A DNA stretch of 64,000 bases. It comes from Dyadobacter tibetensis Y620-1 (lineage in GTDB: Bacteria > Bacteroidota > Bacteroidia > Cytophagales > Spirosomataceae). Below are positions 41,567 to 51,460 of the stretch, one piece after another (position 1 is the first letter of the stretch; every line of letters begins with the position of its first letter). The stretch lies in assembly GCF_000566685.1 (NCBI RefSeq), contig NZ_AZQN01000002.1, positions 682,001 to 746,000 of the forward strand. The letters are read 5' to 3'. The translations under genes and the position numbers were made by a program. Below the pieces are notes generated by a model. It was not told the DNA's origin, ran no database searches, and worked only from the letters and a program-made list of their open reading frames with translations.

Positions 41567-44500
41567 TTAAAATGTGATTTTGGCGCCAATATTAAAGGCT
41601 CGTGCAAGAGGGTACTTCCCATAGTCAACCCCTGGAGTAAGGTTCGCACCATCATTATAATCCACTTCAGGATTGTAGCCTAGATATTTTGTGAGCGTAA
41701 AGGCGTTGTCAATACTTCCATAAATACGCAAGTTGCTAACGGCTCCATTGGTCAAGACGTTAATTTTTGGCATATTATACCCCAACGTTAAGTTGGTACA
41801 GCGCAGGAAAGATCCATCTTGCAGATAGAAAGTAGACAGTCTGGTACTATTGCTTTGCGTTCCTCCTCGGGATGCCCTATAAACCTGTCCATTTCCTGGC
41901 TCAGCTTCGGACCTATATCGGTTCACCACCTTTTGGTATTGATTTCCGGAACCCTCCATATTGAAGAGGTAGTAATCCTGACCGTCCAGTACCTTATTGC
42001 CATACGACCCATTGAAGGCAGACGTAAAATCAAAGTTTCTATACCGGGCTGATAGACCAAAGCCATAGGTAAATTTGGCGTGGGGAGATCCAATAACCGT
42101 TTTATCATTGTCATTGACAACCCCATCTCCGTTTAAATCCTCAAAATACAAGTCACCTGGCTGTAAGGGGTTGCTGGAAGCTGTCGACCGGGCAGGGCCT
42201 TTCAGTACATAACCTGAGGGAAACGACTGGGTAGCAGCGTCATAATTGGCATTGTCTATTGCCAGATTTTCCATATCAGATGCACGAACCATACCTTTTA
42301 CTTTAAAGCCATAGAACATCCCGATTGGTTGTCCCTCCTGGGTAATATGCGTTTTATATGAACGCTCTGCTCCATTGGCAATAATGGTACTAGCCCCACC
42401 CATATCCAAAACCTTATTCCGGTTTATAGAAATATTTCCGTTAACATTCAGATTGAAATCAGCCTGAGCAATTACGCGGGCGTCTATCTGCAAATCCAGT
42501 CCTTTATTTTCCACTTTAGAATTTCGAAGATTCGTCAAAATATTCGATGCTCCAGAGATAGCCGAAATGGGTTGATCGAAAAGCAGGTTATAAGAACGAC
42601 TGATGTAATAATTTGCAATGACAGATAAGCGATCATTCAACAGCCCTAAATCGGCGCCAAAATTAAATTGTGAAGTAGACTCCCAACCCAAACTCCTGTC
42701 TTTAATGCCCTCTGCCCACATAGCGGTATTGACATTTCCATTGCCAAAAACAGCACCACCAGGTGAAGCCATGGTTTGAAGGAAACGATAGTTTCCTATA
42801 TTATTATTTCCACTTAGCCCCCAGCTAGCACGCAATTTAAGTGAAGAAGACTCTCCTAGCAGATTACCATAAAAATTTTCATTAGATATATTCCATCCGG
42901 CTGATACCGAGGGAAAATTTCCCCAGCGGTTGTTGGGACCAAAACGGGATGACCCATCTGTACGGAAGGATGCCGTAATAAAATACCGGCTATCGTATTG
43001 ATACATAACCCTAGCCAGGTAAGACAATAAACTCCAGTTTACCTTCCCCGTTCCCGAGTTAAGACTAAAATTGGCAGCGTCGGCACCTTTGGCAGTTATT
43101 TCCTCTATATTATCGTTTTGAAAACCTCTGGCAGTCACTGAAATAACATCCAGGGAATTACGCTGGGCGGTATAACCGGCCAATGCCGACAACGTATTTT
43201 TCCCGAACTGCTTATTATAATTCAGGGTAAATTCTGCCAGCTGGTCTATCTGGCTTCTCGTTTGGGCTATTGCGTTGGCTGCCGCTATTGCCTGGGGAGA
43301 CCCTGGAGGGTTCGCTCCATTTGAGAGGCTAGTTGGACGATAAAATTCGTATTTCTCCTGATAGGTTTGTAAACCGATATTCGCCTTGAATTGTAGCTCA
43401 GGAAGAATATCGTAGGTAGCAAATCCATTATATGTTCCCCTAAGCCCATTCCGATGGATATGAGTTTCGGTGGCGAGAGCTACGGGATTTTCTATTGACT
43501 GGTAGCCAAAGTTTGAACTGAGCGCAGCAGCTTCATTCTTGGCTAAGCTGCCATCTTCATTATAAGCTTTGAAGATAGGCATATATATAAGGGCTCCAAG
43601 GATAGGGCCCTGATGGAAACGACCTTCCTGAACTTCTTTGTTCTGGTTGGAGGTAAAAGCGAGGTTGGCCCCTACCTTTATTCTCTCATTGACCTTACCA
43701 TCGACATTGGCCCGGAAATTATAACGCTCCTGTCCTGTACCTTTGATGATACCTTCTTGATTGAGATACCCTCCACTAATGGCATAACGGATACCATCTT
43801 TACCTCCGCTAAAGGACAGATTATGCCTTTGAACAATTGCATTCCTATAAAGCTCATCCTGCCAATCCGTGTCGTATTGGGGAGTAATCATTTTTTGGTT
43901 CGCAAAGTCATATAAATCTGTAGGTATACTTACCGAACTCGCCGAACCTACATTTTTGATTCGCGTAGCATTGTCATCGGCAAACATACCATCATTCCAA
44001 GCCTTTCCTGCGTTTACCATCAAGTCTCTGTAGGAATTATTCCGCGCATCGATCATAAGTTGAGTGAACTCAGCTGCATTTAGCAGATCTACTTTATGAG
44101 CAAGCTGATGTACTCCGAATTGATAGTCGTATTCTAATGTTCCCTTGCCTTCTTTCCCACGCTTGGTGGTAATGAGCACGACCCCACCTGCGGCCCTTGA
44201 ACCATAAATTGCCGCTGATGCAGCATCTTTTAATATATCAATAGATTCTATATCGTTGGGATTGATAAACAAATCATTTCCGGCTGGATACCCGTCCACA
44301 ACATAGAGCGGATCGGAACTGGCGTTTACCGAACCAACGCCCCTTACCCGAATCTTAGTACCTACATAAGGGGCACCACTTACCTGCGAAATCTGTACCC
44401 CAGCTACCTTACCTACCAATGCCTGGCCTAAGGTAGGTGTGGTTAGGTTCAGCTCCTTCGCTTTCACACTGGATACGGCACCTGTCAAATCGCTTTTGCG

Positions 44501-44905
44501 CATGGTCTGATAGCCCACCGCTACGACTTCGTTAAGCATCATAGCATCGGGCACCAACTGTATTTGTAAGTCTTCCTGTTTGCCTATTACTAATTCCTGA
44601 GAAATATAGCCCACAAAAGAAAATACCAAGGTAGATCCCTCCGGGGCATCTATGATAAAATTTCCTTCTACATCCGTAACAGAACCGATAGCCGTTCCTT
44701 TTTTCAATACTGTAACTCCGAGTAGAGCAGCTCCATTCTCATCGATAACCCGACCCTTAATTTGCCTGGCAAATTCCCCAGTGGCATACTTCTGCGAAAT
44801 CTTGCTCCGCCCTACCAAAACATGGGCCTCGGTGTGGCTTTGTGGAGCAAACACCAAAAGACCTGCCATAGACAGCTGAACAATAGGCACTAGTAGTTTT
44901 TTCAT
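41567..44905 (-). CDS. SusC/RagA-family TonB-dependent transporter
   Basis: This is a 1112-residue outer-membrane transporter. A signal peptide is followed by a carboxypeptidase-regulatory-like domain (about 50-120, IKGRVIDENGAALLGVTV), the TonB-box-like segment LNEVVAVGYQTMRKSDLTGAV, a plug domain (to about 260, with RGVGSVNASSDPLYVVDG and AAIYGSRAAGGVVLITTKRG) and a large barrel ending FNIGAKITF. With SusD it forms a bin-shaped importer for oligosaccharides or peptides, powered by TonB. There is no anti-sigma or sensor gene next to it. Confidence 0.94.
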   Translation of the reverse strand: MKKLLVPIVQLSMAGLLVFAPQSHTEAHVLVGRSKISQKYATGEFARQIKGRVIDENGAALLGVTVLKKGTAIGSVTDVEGNFIIDAPEGSTLVFSFVGYISQELVIGKQEDLQIQLVPDAMMLNEVVAVGYQTMRKSDLTGAVSSVKAKELNLTTPTLGQALVGKVAGVQISQVSGAPYVGTKIRVRGVGSVNASSDPLYVVDGYPAGNDLFINPNDIESIDILKDAASAAIYGSRAAGGVVLITTKRGKEGKGTLEYDYQFGVHQLAHKVDLLNAAEFTQLMIDARNNSYRDLMVNAGKAWNDGMFADDNATRIKNVGSASSVSIPTDLYDFANQKMITPQYDTDWQDELYRNAIVQRHNLSFSGGKDGIRYAISGGYLNQEGIIKGTGQERYNFRANVDGKVNERIKVGANLAFTSNQNKEVQEGRFHQGPILGALIYMPIFKAYNEDGSLAKNEAAALSSNFGYQSIENPVALATETHIHRNGLRGTYNGFATYDILPELQFKANIGLQTYQEKYEFYRPTSLSNGANPPGSPQAIAAANAIAQTRSQIDQLAEFTLNYNKQFGKNTLSALAGYTAQRNSLDVISVTARGFQNDNIEEITAKGADAANFSLNSGTGKVNWSLLSYLARVMYQYDSRYFITASFRTDGSSRFGPNNRWGNFPSVSAGWNISNENFYGNLLGESSSLKLRASWGLSGNNNIGNYRFLQTMASPGGAVFGNGNVNTAMWAEGIKDRSLGWESTSQFNFGADLGLLNDRLSVIANYYISRSYNLLFDQPISAISGASNILTNLRNSKVENKGLDLQIDARVIAQADFNLNVNGNISINRNKVLDMGGASTIIANGAERSYKTHITQEGQPIGMFYGFKVKGMVRASDMENLAIDNANYDAATQSFPSGYVLKGPARSTASSNPLQPGDLYFEDLNGDGVVNDNDKTVIGSPHAKFTYGFGLSARYRNFDFTSAFNGSYGNKVLDGQDYYLFNMEGSGNQYQKVVNRYRSEAEPGNGQVYRASRGGTQSNSTRLSTFYLQDGSFLRCTNLTLGYNMPKINVLTNGAVSNLRIYGSIDNAFTLTKYLGYNPEVDYNDGANLTPGVDYGKYPLARAFNIGAKITF

Positions 44906-45203
44906 AATCCCCTACTCCCTCAATTAAAATAATACAATTAAATAATACATTCAAAACAATACAGATAAGATTCATTATCCACCTATATATCCTGCAAATG
45001 TATTTCCACTGTATTATCTTAAAGCAAAGCGAAGATTAACTAAATATGAAGTTTCATGCCTTTTGTACAATTTCACAACCTGTCGCAATACCCTTTCTAA
45101 TTTCGGTCAGCTATAAATATTCCGATCGGGTTTATACTCCATTGCATCAAAACGGAACTATAATTCACACTAATAACCACTTGCGCCGCTCTAGTTCGTT
45201 CCG
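44906..45203 (-). promoter_or_regulatory. susC upstream region with candidate promoter
   Basis: On the minus strand, -7 TACATTTG (44995-45002) and -33 TTTG (45025-45028) are separated by 22 bases, about 90 bases upstream of susC. The rest of this 298-base A+T-rich gap shows no other element. Confidence 0.5.
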
Positions 45204-46460
45204 TTAAGGATCTAAAGGCTCATCATCATCTATATGAAGCGACTCCTTCATAGGGTAGAATTCAATATCAGTAGCCGAAAGCCGTTTCCCCAATCGAAAA
45301 GGCAAATATGACAGATCACTTTGGCATCTTTTGGCAAAGATCTCCGATTCTATATAACGGCTCTGCCCCTCAGTTGTAGTTATTAATGCAGCTTTCTCAA
45401 ATGGAAATCCATAGCGGAAGATCAAGCGGGCCGTATTTCTGATATTGGTTGTCGTATGTCGGGCGTGAGGATCCATAATAATAGCCTCTTCCGGCACTTG
45501 CATCACATCGATCAAATATTTTTTCATTTCCAACGCTTCGCTATATTTGGTTTTAAAAGGATGTACCCTACCACCGGAAACCACAATAAATGGGGCTTTC
45601 TTTTGAAAATACCGGAGTGCCCCCAACCGGCAGCGAAGCATACTTACAGGACTGAGTGCCAAATTAGGATCGGAAGGTCCAGAACCAGGAATAAGCACAA
45701 CGGAATAAGGAAAACTCCCCCAGTGTACCGCTCGTCCCTTTTTAATGGCAGCCTGGTTAACCCCTTGCTCCAATGGCTCGAAATCTATGGCTTCAAATCG
45801 ATTATTCAGCGCTAAAAATCCTAAGGCAAATTTTAAAGGAATGGTCGTAAATAGTTGATTGTTTCCTTCTGCATGAATTACATAGGCCAGATCGGCAACT
45901 AAAGTCTGATGCGTAGCCGAACCTGGAGTGAAATAAGCGGAGTCGATAGCTGGATAATTAGCTTTCCGCCCCATGCCATATACTGATATAGCATGATTTA
46001 CGGCTCGGGCATCCTGTTCCCAGGCCTTTCGAAGCATAAGTTGGGGAGCATTATCCTGATAAGAATAATACATCCCAGAAGGTATCAGATGGTCTCTCAC
46101 TAATTTTTGGATGGTAAGCTCATGACCATACAATTCCTCCAGCCTTTCCCCAACACGCTGTATAGTCTCTTCTGAAAAAAACATGGCATTGGAGTAAGAA
46201 GCTAAGCTTCGGCCGCCATGCGAGACGGCTGAATCCAACTGTGAAAAATTATTTTTCGTTACCTCATTTAAAACCTCATCCTTCTCGAGAATAGATCTCG
46301 CTGGTCTAATGGCATCCAAAAGCGTCAGCAGATAATAGTTTTTGGTCATCAACAGATCTCCCGAATGTATCTGTTCATAAGAGGGTAATGGCTTATTTCT
46401 TTGGGCGACAGATGTCTTGGAAAAAGGTATAAGGAATAAAATAATGAAAAAATAACGCAT
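45204..46460 (-). CDS. Exported DUF218 (YdcF/SanA-like) protein
   Basis: This is a 418-residue protein with a signal peptide (about 1-19). The N-terminal 215 residues are helical and unassigned. The C-terminal DUF218 domain (about 245-400) shows VVLIPGSGPSD, PFIVVSGGRVHP, the YSEALEMKKYLI helix and AIIMDPHARHTTTNIRNTARLI. DUF218 proteins such as SanA and ElyC affect envelope integrity; the biochemical activity is unknown. It lies upstream of susC on the same strand but 298 bases away, so a common transcript is unlikely. Confidence 0.82.
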   Translation of the reverse strand: MRYFFIILFLIPFSKTSVAQRNKPLPSYEQIHSGDLLMTKNYYLLTLLDAIRPARSILEKDEVLNEVTKNNFSQLDSAVSHGGRSLASYSNAMFFSEETIQRVGERLEELYGHELTIQKLVRDHLIPSGMYYSYQDNAPQLMLRKAWEQDARAVNHAISVYGMGRKANYPAIDSAYFTPGSATHQTLVADLAYVIHAEGNNQLFTTIPLKFALGFLALNNRFEAIDFEPLEQGVNQAAIKKGRAVHWGSFPYSVVLIPGSGPSDPNLALSPVSMLRCRLGALRYFQKKAPFIVVSGGRVHPFKTKYSEALEMKKYLIDVMQVPEEAIIMDPHARHTTTNIRNTARLIFRYGFPFEKAALITTTEGQSRYIESEIFAKRCQSDLSYLPFRLGKRLSATDIEFYPMKESLHIDDDEPLDP

Positions 46461-46662
46461 GGTTACGAGTCTGAATTTGTATAGACAAATAAACCAAAAT
46501 TATTTTTGAACCGTAGGTTAAATACATGAAGCAAATATGAATTTTGTATTATCCCATTTAAACGGTTGGGAGGTCTCTCCTAAAAACGACCACTTTCCTG
46601 TTAACAATTTACTTCATCAAACTCACTATATTACCATATCATTCATCAAACCCCCATCTCCT

Positions 46663-47520
46663 ATGTACCAAAAAGCCTTATTATTACTAGCAGCATTTGG
46701 TTTAAATGCCTACACACCCTACCTTCTTGACAGTCGGCCGGATGCCTTACCCATTTGCCATAGCACACCTCATGAAATGGCCGGCATGGCCGCAGATCCC
46801 GCCTTTCAGCGCCTTCACCAAACACCTCCGACTTACCAGTACCAAGGGCAGGGGGAAACCGTCACTTTTCAGACACCCGATGGCAAAATGGGTTCAGGGT
46901 TTTTATTAAAGTCAGAAAAGAAGTCGGACAAATGGTTGTTTGTATACCAGGAATGGTGGGGCCTTAACGATCATATAAAGCGAGAAGCCGAAAAGCTTTA
47001 TAAAGACCTGAAAAATGTCAACGTAATCGCCTTGGATATGTATGACGGAAAAGTGGGAACCACCAGGGAAGAAGCCGGAAAGCTGATGCAATCAACCCCC
47101 AAAGAGCGACTTGAAGCCATTATGCAGGGAGCCTTTGACTATGCAGGCCCCAAAGCCCAGGTTGCGAGTATTGGATGGTGTTTTGGAGGAATGTTGTCCT
47201 TACAGACTGCCTTAATTGGAAAGGAACAAATGGTTGGTTGCGTAATGTATTATGGTAGACCAGAACAGGATATAGAAAAGTTAAAAACCTTACCTGTAGA
47301 TGTTCTAGGGATTTTTGGAAGTCAGGACCAGGGGATAAGCCCAGAAGTCGTAGCGCAGTTTAAGAAAAATATGAAGGCGGCCGACAAGAAACTAACAGTA
47401 AAAATGTTCGATGCCGTTCATGGCTTTGCTAACCCCAGTAATCCTAAGTATGATGCAGCTGCTACAGCCGAGGCTTATCAACTATCTATTTCCTATTTAA
47501 AGGACAAACTTAAAGCCTAA
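46663..47520 (+). CDS. Exported dienelactone hydrolase family protein
   Basis: This is a 285-residue alpha/beta hydrolase. The start at 46663 is chosen because it gives a signal peptide (MYQKALLLLAAFGLNAY); an in-frame ATG 126 bases upstream would place an unlikely polar leader before it. The triad is C173 in GWCFGG, D222 in GSQDQGIS and H253 in VHGFANP, with a cysteine nucleophile as in dienelactone hydrolase. EWWGLNDHIKREAEKL is the family hallmark. Probably a periplasmic esterase or lactonase; the substrate is unknown. Confidence 0.88.
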   Translation: MYQKALLLLAAFGLNAYTPYLLDSRPDALPICHSTPHEMAGMAADPAFQRLHQTPPTYQYQGQGETVTFQTPDGKMGSGFLLKSEKKSDKWLFVYQEWWGLNDHIKREAEKLYKDLKNVNVIALDMYDGKVGTTREEAGKLMQSTPKERLEAIMQGAFDYAGPKAQVASIGWCFGGMLSLQTALIGKEQMVGCVMYYGRPEQDIEKLKTLPVDVLGIFGSQDQGISPEVVAQFKKNMKAADKKLTVKMFDAVHGFANPSNPKYDAAATAEAYQLSISYLKDKLKA

Positions 47521-47521
47521 T

Positions 47522-47563
47522 TTTTCCTGTCAAAAAGGGGCATACCCCTTTTTGACAGGAAAA
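47522..47563. terminator. Long bidirectional terminator
   Basis: A perfect 19-base inverted repeat (47522-47540 with 47545-47563; core CCTGTCAAAAAGGGG) has a 4-base loop. T-runs at both ends of the stem serve both strands. It separates the convergent dienelactone hydrolase and YfhO genes. Confidence 0.9.
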
Positions 47564-47584
47564 TAATCTTAAACTGGGATGTAA

Positions 47585-50071
47585 TTAATCCTCCTTTTTT
47601 CCGGATTTAAAATGCACAAATAACGCACCTCCGACCAGAACCAATAATAATATAGAACTAACCAGATCGATCTTACGCCCAACTGTGACAGATACAGGCT
47701 CAAAACGGAATCTGACTGTATGTTTTCCGGCTGGTATGCGTAATGCCCTAAGCACATAATTCGCCCGAATCATTTTGGCGGGCTGATCATCGATACTGAC
47801 TTGCCATTCATCTCTAACATTATAATAGATCTCGGGGAAAATGGCCAATCCTTGGGCCGAGGATTGAGTTTCATATACCAGTTCATTAGGCTTATAGGTA
47901 ATCAGACTGACTTTGGCCGTAGAGTCTGGCTGTAGGTTCAGGCCCTGCAAATCCTGAGCAAACCGTTGATCAATGACTGCTTCCTGCCGGGGCATGAGCG
48001 AATCTAAAGCCGCCATTTCGGCATCCGCATTCGCAACGATTTTATATCGCTCGACAAACCATCCATGTCCATACGCATCCGGATTAAGCTGGGCCACCTT
48101 ATTCCCCTGCTGATCTACCGAAATAATATATTTGGCATTTAACATGTTCAAGATGCCGGGATTAGGATTCGATTTGGCAATCTGCCTCTCGAAAAGCTCC
48201 TGATACCTGCGCATCTTGGCTCCATGATATCCGCCTAGGGACTTATGAAAATACGATGCCGCTGCGCTCTGAAAGGGAGAGGTGGAAAGATCGAGTACCT
48301 TAAAATTCGGATCGGTATCTTGTAAAATACGTGTATCGGCAGCAGAGGGATTCATTGCTTCTTCAGCAGCAAATTTGCTGATGAAGTCTTCATTATTAAG
48401 GTAGCGCTTATCGATACCAAACATATCTATAATCATCAGCAGGAGCAGCACAGTGTAAGCCATCACTGGCTTAACTTTCTCTCTTACCCACATCCATACC
48501 AGTCCTGCTGCAAGCAATATAAAGATCAAACTACGGAAGGCATCTTTTTTCATCATCCCAATTCGATCTTGCACAATGGCATTTACCAATTGTTGTGCAA
48601 AACCCTTGTCTTGGGTACTTTGCTCGAAGGAGGCTAACACTTGAGCATCATTAGGAGATTGGAAATCAAAAAACAAGGTTGGAATCAGGGCAAACAGCAA
48701 GCACAAACCACCAGAAACACCTAATGAAATGACAAAAGCTTTTTGGAATTTGGACCGGTCGATCTCTTTCCGGGCTACTTTAATAAGAGCCAACATAGCC
48801 ATTACAACCATGAGAAGTTGAACCAGAGCGAGCACCATGGTGATGGCCCGGAATTTATTAAACATGGGAAAGTAATCGAAGAATAGATAATTAATACCCG
48901 AAAAGTTTTTCCCTAAGGCCCAGATCAGGTATAGAATAATCATACCCAATGCCCAATATTTAATAGGCTGTCGAACGATTAGCAGTCCCAGTATGCAAAG
49001 AAAAAATACCAGCGCACCCGCATAGATTGGGCCCCCAACGATGGGCTGAGCACCCCAGTAGAGTGGCAGGCTCTGAACAACATTGAGAGAGGTACCCGCA
49101 TCTACCCCCCGACTCGTAAGGGTCTTATAGGTCTGGGAGTCGGCATCCAACGAACCTTGTGAAGAACCACCATAGGCATTGGGTACCAATAGAGTAAACA
49201 ACTCACCCCAGCCATAACTATAGGAGAAAGCGTATTCCTTATCCAGCCCGGTTTGTTTGGGCGTAGTTTGTGCGCCATTAGAAACACTCAGCTCTGGTTT
49301 TCCACGAATAGTTTCCTTGGTGTAGTCATAGGCACTCCATAATCGGGTGGTGTGGGCGCCTACCGATAATAATGCCGCCATTATGAGTCCTGACCAGATC
49401 AACATAATTTTATGGCCATTACCCTCCTTTAACATACGATAACTCTCAATGAGCACCAATACCACGATGCTGATCCCCAGATAATAAGTAATTTGGACGT
49501 GGTTGGCATAAAGTTCCAGGGACAAAAATACAGCAGTAAGTGCGGCTCCCGCTAACCAATTCTTACGAAACGCCAGCAAAACCCCAGCCAAGACACCTGG
49601 AGCGTAGAAAATGGCAATCACCTTGGATACATGCCCTGCCTCTAAGGATACTAAATTGAAAGAAGCGAAGGCAAATGCGATGGCACCTATCGCAGAAAGC
49701 CATATATTTGCACCCAGTACCAGAAATAATATATAAGCACTTCCCAATCCGATCAACAAATAGTTGGCTGGAGCCGGCAACAACTTATTGATGGCCTGTC
49801 CTAATTTGGTAGGCAAACTGGTTGGGTAGTCGGTTCCAATCAAAAAAGCGGGCATTCCCCCGAACATGCTATTAGTCCATGCGGACCATTCGCCCGTTTG
49901 TTCGTGATATTTCATCACTTCACGAGAAGCGGCCTTGGCCTGAACATCATCATACTGATTTAGTTTTTTCCCTTGCAGTACGGGTGACACATAGGATAAT
50001 GAAAGGATTATGAAACCAATGATTGCTATTAAATGGGGCCAGAGTCGATGCCAGGACATATTATTTTTCAT
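47585..50071 (-). CDS. YfhO-family membrane protein
   Basis: This 828-residue polytopic protein has about twelve to fourteen helices and large extracytoplasmic loops. It carries the YfhO-family opening (FGGMPAFL preceded by QYDDVQAKAA, an acidic motif in the first loop) and a final helix after a beta-rich extracytoplasmic domain (about 600-800, with LRIPAGKHTVRFRFEP). In Gram-positive bacteria YfhO glycosylates lipoteichoic acid; in Bacteroidota such proteins are common and are presumed GT-C transferases for envelope glycans. It is divergent from pfkA. Confidence 0.88.
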   Translation of the reverse strand: MKNNMSWHRLWPHLIAIIGFIILSLSYVSPVLQGKKLNQYDDVQAKAASREVMKYHEQTGEWSAWTNSMFGGMPAFLIGTDYPTSLPTKLGQAINKLLPAPANYLLIGLGSAYILFLVLGANIWLSAIGAIAFAFASFNLVSLEAGHVSKVIAIFYAPGVLAGVLLAFRKNWLAGAALTAVFLSLELYANHVQITYYLGISIVVLVLIESYRMLKEGNGHKIMLIWSGLIMAALLSVGAHTTRLWSAYDYTKETIRGKPELSVSNGAQTTPKQTGLDKEYAFSYSYGWGELFTLLVPNAYGGSSQGSLDADSQTYKTLTSRGVDAGTSLNVVQSLPLYWGAQPIVGGPIYAGALVFFLCILGLLIVRQPIKYWALGMIILYLIWALGKNFSGINYLFFDYFPMFNKFRAITMVLALVQLLMVVMAMLALIKVARKEIDRSKFQKAFVISLGVSGGLCLLFALIPTLFFDFQSPNDAQVLASFEQSTQDKGFAQQLVNAIVQDRIGMMKKDAFRSLIFILLAAGLVWMWVREKVKPVMAYTVLLLLMIIDMFGIDKRYLNNEDFISKFAAEEAMNPSAADTRILQDTDPNFKVLDLSTSPFQSAAASYFHKSLGGYHGAKMRRYQELFERQIAKSNPNPGILNMLNAKYIISVDQQGNKVAQLNPDAYGHGWFVERYKIVANADAEMAALDSLMPRQEAVIDQRFAQDLQGLNLQPDSTAKVSLITYKPNELVYETQSSAQGLAIFPEIYYNVRDEWQVSIDDQPAKMIRANYVLRALRIPAGKHTVRFRFEPVSVTVGRKIDLVSSILLLVLVGGALFVHFKSGKKED

Positions 50072-50392
50072 GTTTTAGGTGTTAAAAAGGGTAACCAAAG
50101 GTTATTATTGTGGTATGCTATGTACAGATTTGGTAAAATTGCAGATTAATGGGCACAAAAATACGGCTAATGAACGTAACCTTTCAATATTAAATTTTCA
50201 TTAACCATCGCAAATATAGAAGTAATGATATATGTTTGAACTGTTAAAATGACATCCTCTTTTGGTAATTTTCTAATAGTTTTAAAAAAATGGTTAAAGT
50301 TTATATCAAAATACCAGATAAATTTGCGGAAATTGTGCTTTTAGGTTCCGAATAAGACGAAAGAGAATATTTAGAAGTAACCCAAAATATAA
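50072..50392. other. Divergent control region, yfhO-like gene / pfkA
   Basis: This is a 321-base A+T-rich gap. It holds a minus-strand -7 candidate TATTTTTG (50156-50163) for the YfhO gene and the pfkA -7 element. No operator palindrome or RNA was recognised. Confidence 0.45.
50319..50326 (+). promoter_or_regulatory. Candidate -7 element of pfkA
   Basis: TAAATTTG matches the consensus TAnnTTTG. It lies about 65 bases upstream of the start codon. A clear -33 is lacking. Confidence 0.5.
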
Positions 50393-51367
50393 ATGAAAAG
50401 AATTGGAGTTTTTACCTCAGGTGGTGATGCCCCTGGAATGAACGCTTGTATTCGCGCCGTTGTCAGAGGTGCAGTATACCATGGCGTTGAGGTGTATGGT
50501 ATACGCCGTGGCTACAACGGGATGATTACTGGCGATGTGTATAAGATGGAGTCCCACTCGGTTAGTAATATCGTTCAACGCGGAGGCACTATCCTGAAGT
50601 CGGCACGCTCAATGGAGTTCTTAACTAAGGAAGGGCGCCAGAAAGCCTACGACAAACTGATGGAGCTAGGCATAGAAGGCCTGGTGGCTATAGGCGGAAA
50701 TGGTACATTTACGGGTGCGCAATTATTTTGCTCCGAATTTGGTATTCCAGCAGTGGGTGCTCCGGGCACCATCGATAACGATCTGTATGGCACCGATTAT
50801 ACCATAGGTTTCGACACAGCAGTCAACACGGCCTTAGATGCCATCGATAGAATTCGCGACACAGCAAGCTCGCATGATCGTATTTTCTTTATAGAAGTAA
50901 TGGGGCGCGATTCTGGCTATATAGCGGTTCAGTCGGGTATTGCAGGTGGAGCAGAATTGGTAATGGTACCGGAAGTGTTAACTCCTATCTCAGAAGTGGT
51001 TGAAACCCTGCGTCAAGGCTGGAGCCGTTCCAAATCCTCATCGATAATCATTGTAGCCGAAGGAGACGAGGCAGGCGGTGCAGTAGAAGTGGCAGCTCGT
51101 ATCAAAGAAGAAGTAGACGAAGATGCCGACATCAGAGTAACCACCCTTGGACATACCCAACGTGGAGGTCCTCCATCAGCATACGATCGCATCCTTGCAA
51201 GTCGCCTGGGTCTAGGTGCAGTTGAAGGACTTATTGCAGGTCAGCGCAATGTTATGGCGGGTATTATTAATAATGAACTGGTTTATACTCCGTTCGAAGA
51301 CTGTATTCGCTTACCCAAACCTATCAACGAGGATTTGATGCGTATGGTGAAGATATTAAGTGTTTAA
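50393..51367 (+). CDS. pfkA: ATP-dependent 6-phosphofructokinase
   Basis: This 324-residue enzyme phosphorylates fructose 6-phosphate, the committed step of glycolysis. Motifs are FTSGGDAPGMNA (ATP site), PGTIDNDLYGTDYTIGFDTA (catalytic Asp), EVMGRDSGYIA and TLGHTQRGGPPSAYDR. A glycine pair in the ATP loop (IGGNGTF) and length agree with ATP-dependent bacterial PfkA rather than the PPi-dependent type. It is monocistronic. Confidence 0.95.
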   Translation: MKRIGVFTSGGDAPGMNACIRAVVRGAVYHGVEVYGIRRGYNGMITGDVYKMESHSVSNIVQRGGTILKSARSMEFLTKEGRQKAYDKLMELGIEGLVAIGGNGTFTGAQLFCSEFGIPAVGAPGTIDNDLYGTDYTIGFDTAVNTALDAIDRIRDTASSHDRIFFIEVMGRDSGYIAVQSGIAGGAELVMVPEVLTPISEVVETLRQGWSRSKSSSIIIVAEGDEAGGAVEVAARIKEEVDEDADIRVTTLGHTQRGGPPSAYDRILASRLGLGAVEGLIAGQRNVMAGIINNELVYTPFEDCIRLPKPINEDLMRMVKILSV

Positions 51368-51460
51368 AAAGAAGAATCTCTAAGGTGGTCAAAGATAGCT
51401 CCCAAAGTGAATTTTATTTACTATATGGGCAAAGCTTCTTTTGATCACTAGCGGAAAGGG

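Noticed and set aside
46537..46662. Upstream start for the dienelactone hydrolase
   Set aside because: The extra 42 residues would hide a good signal peptide that begins at 46663.
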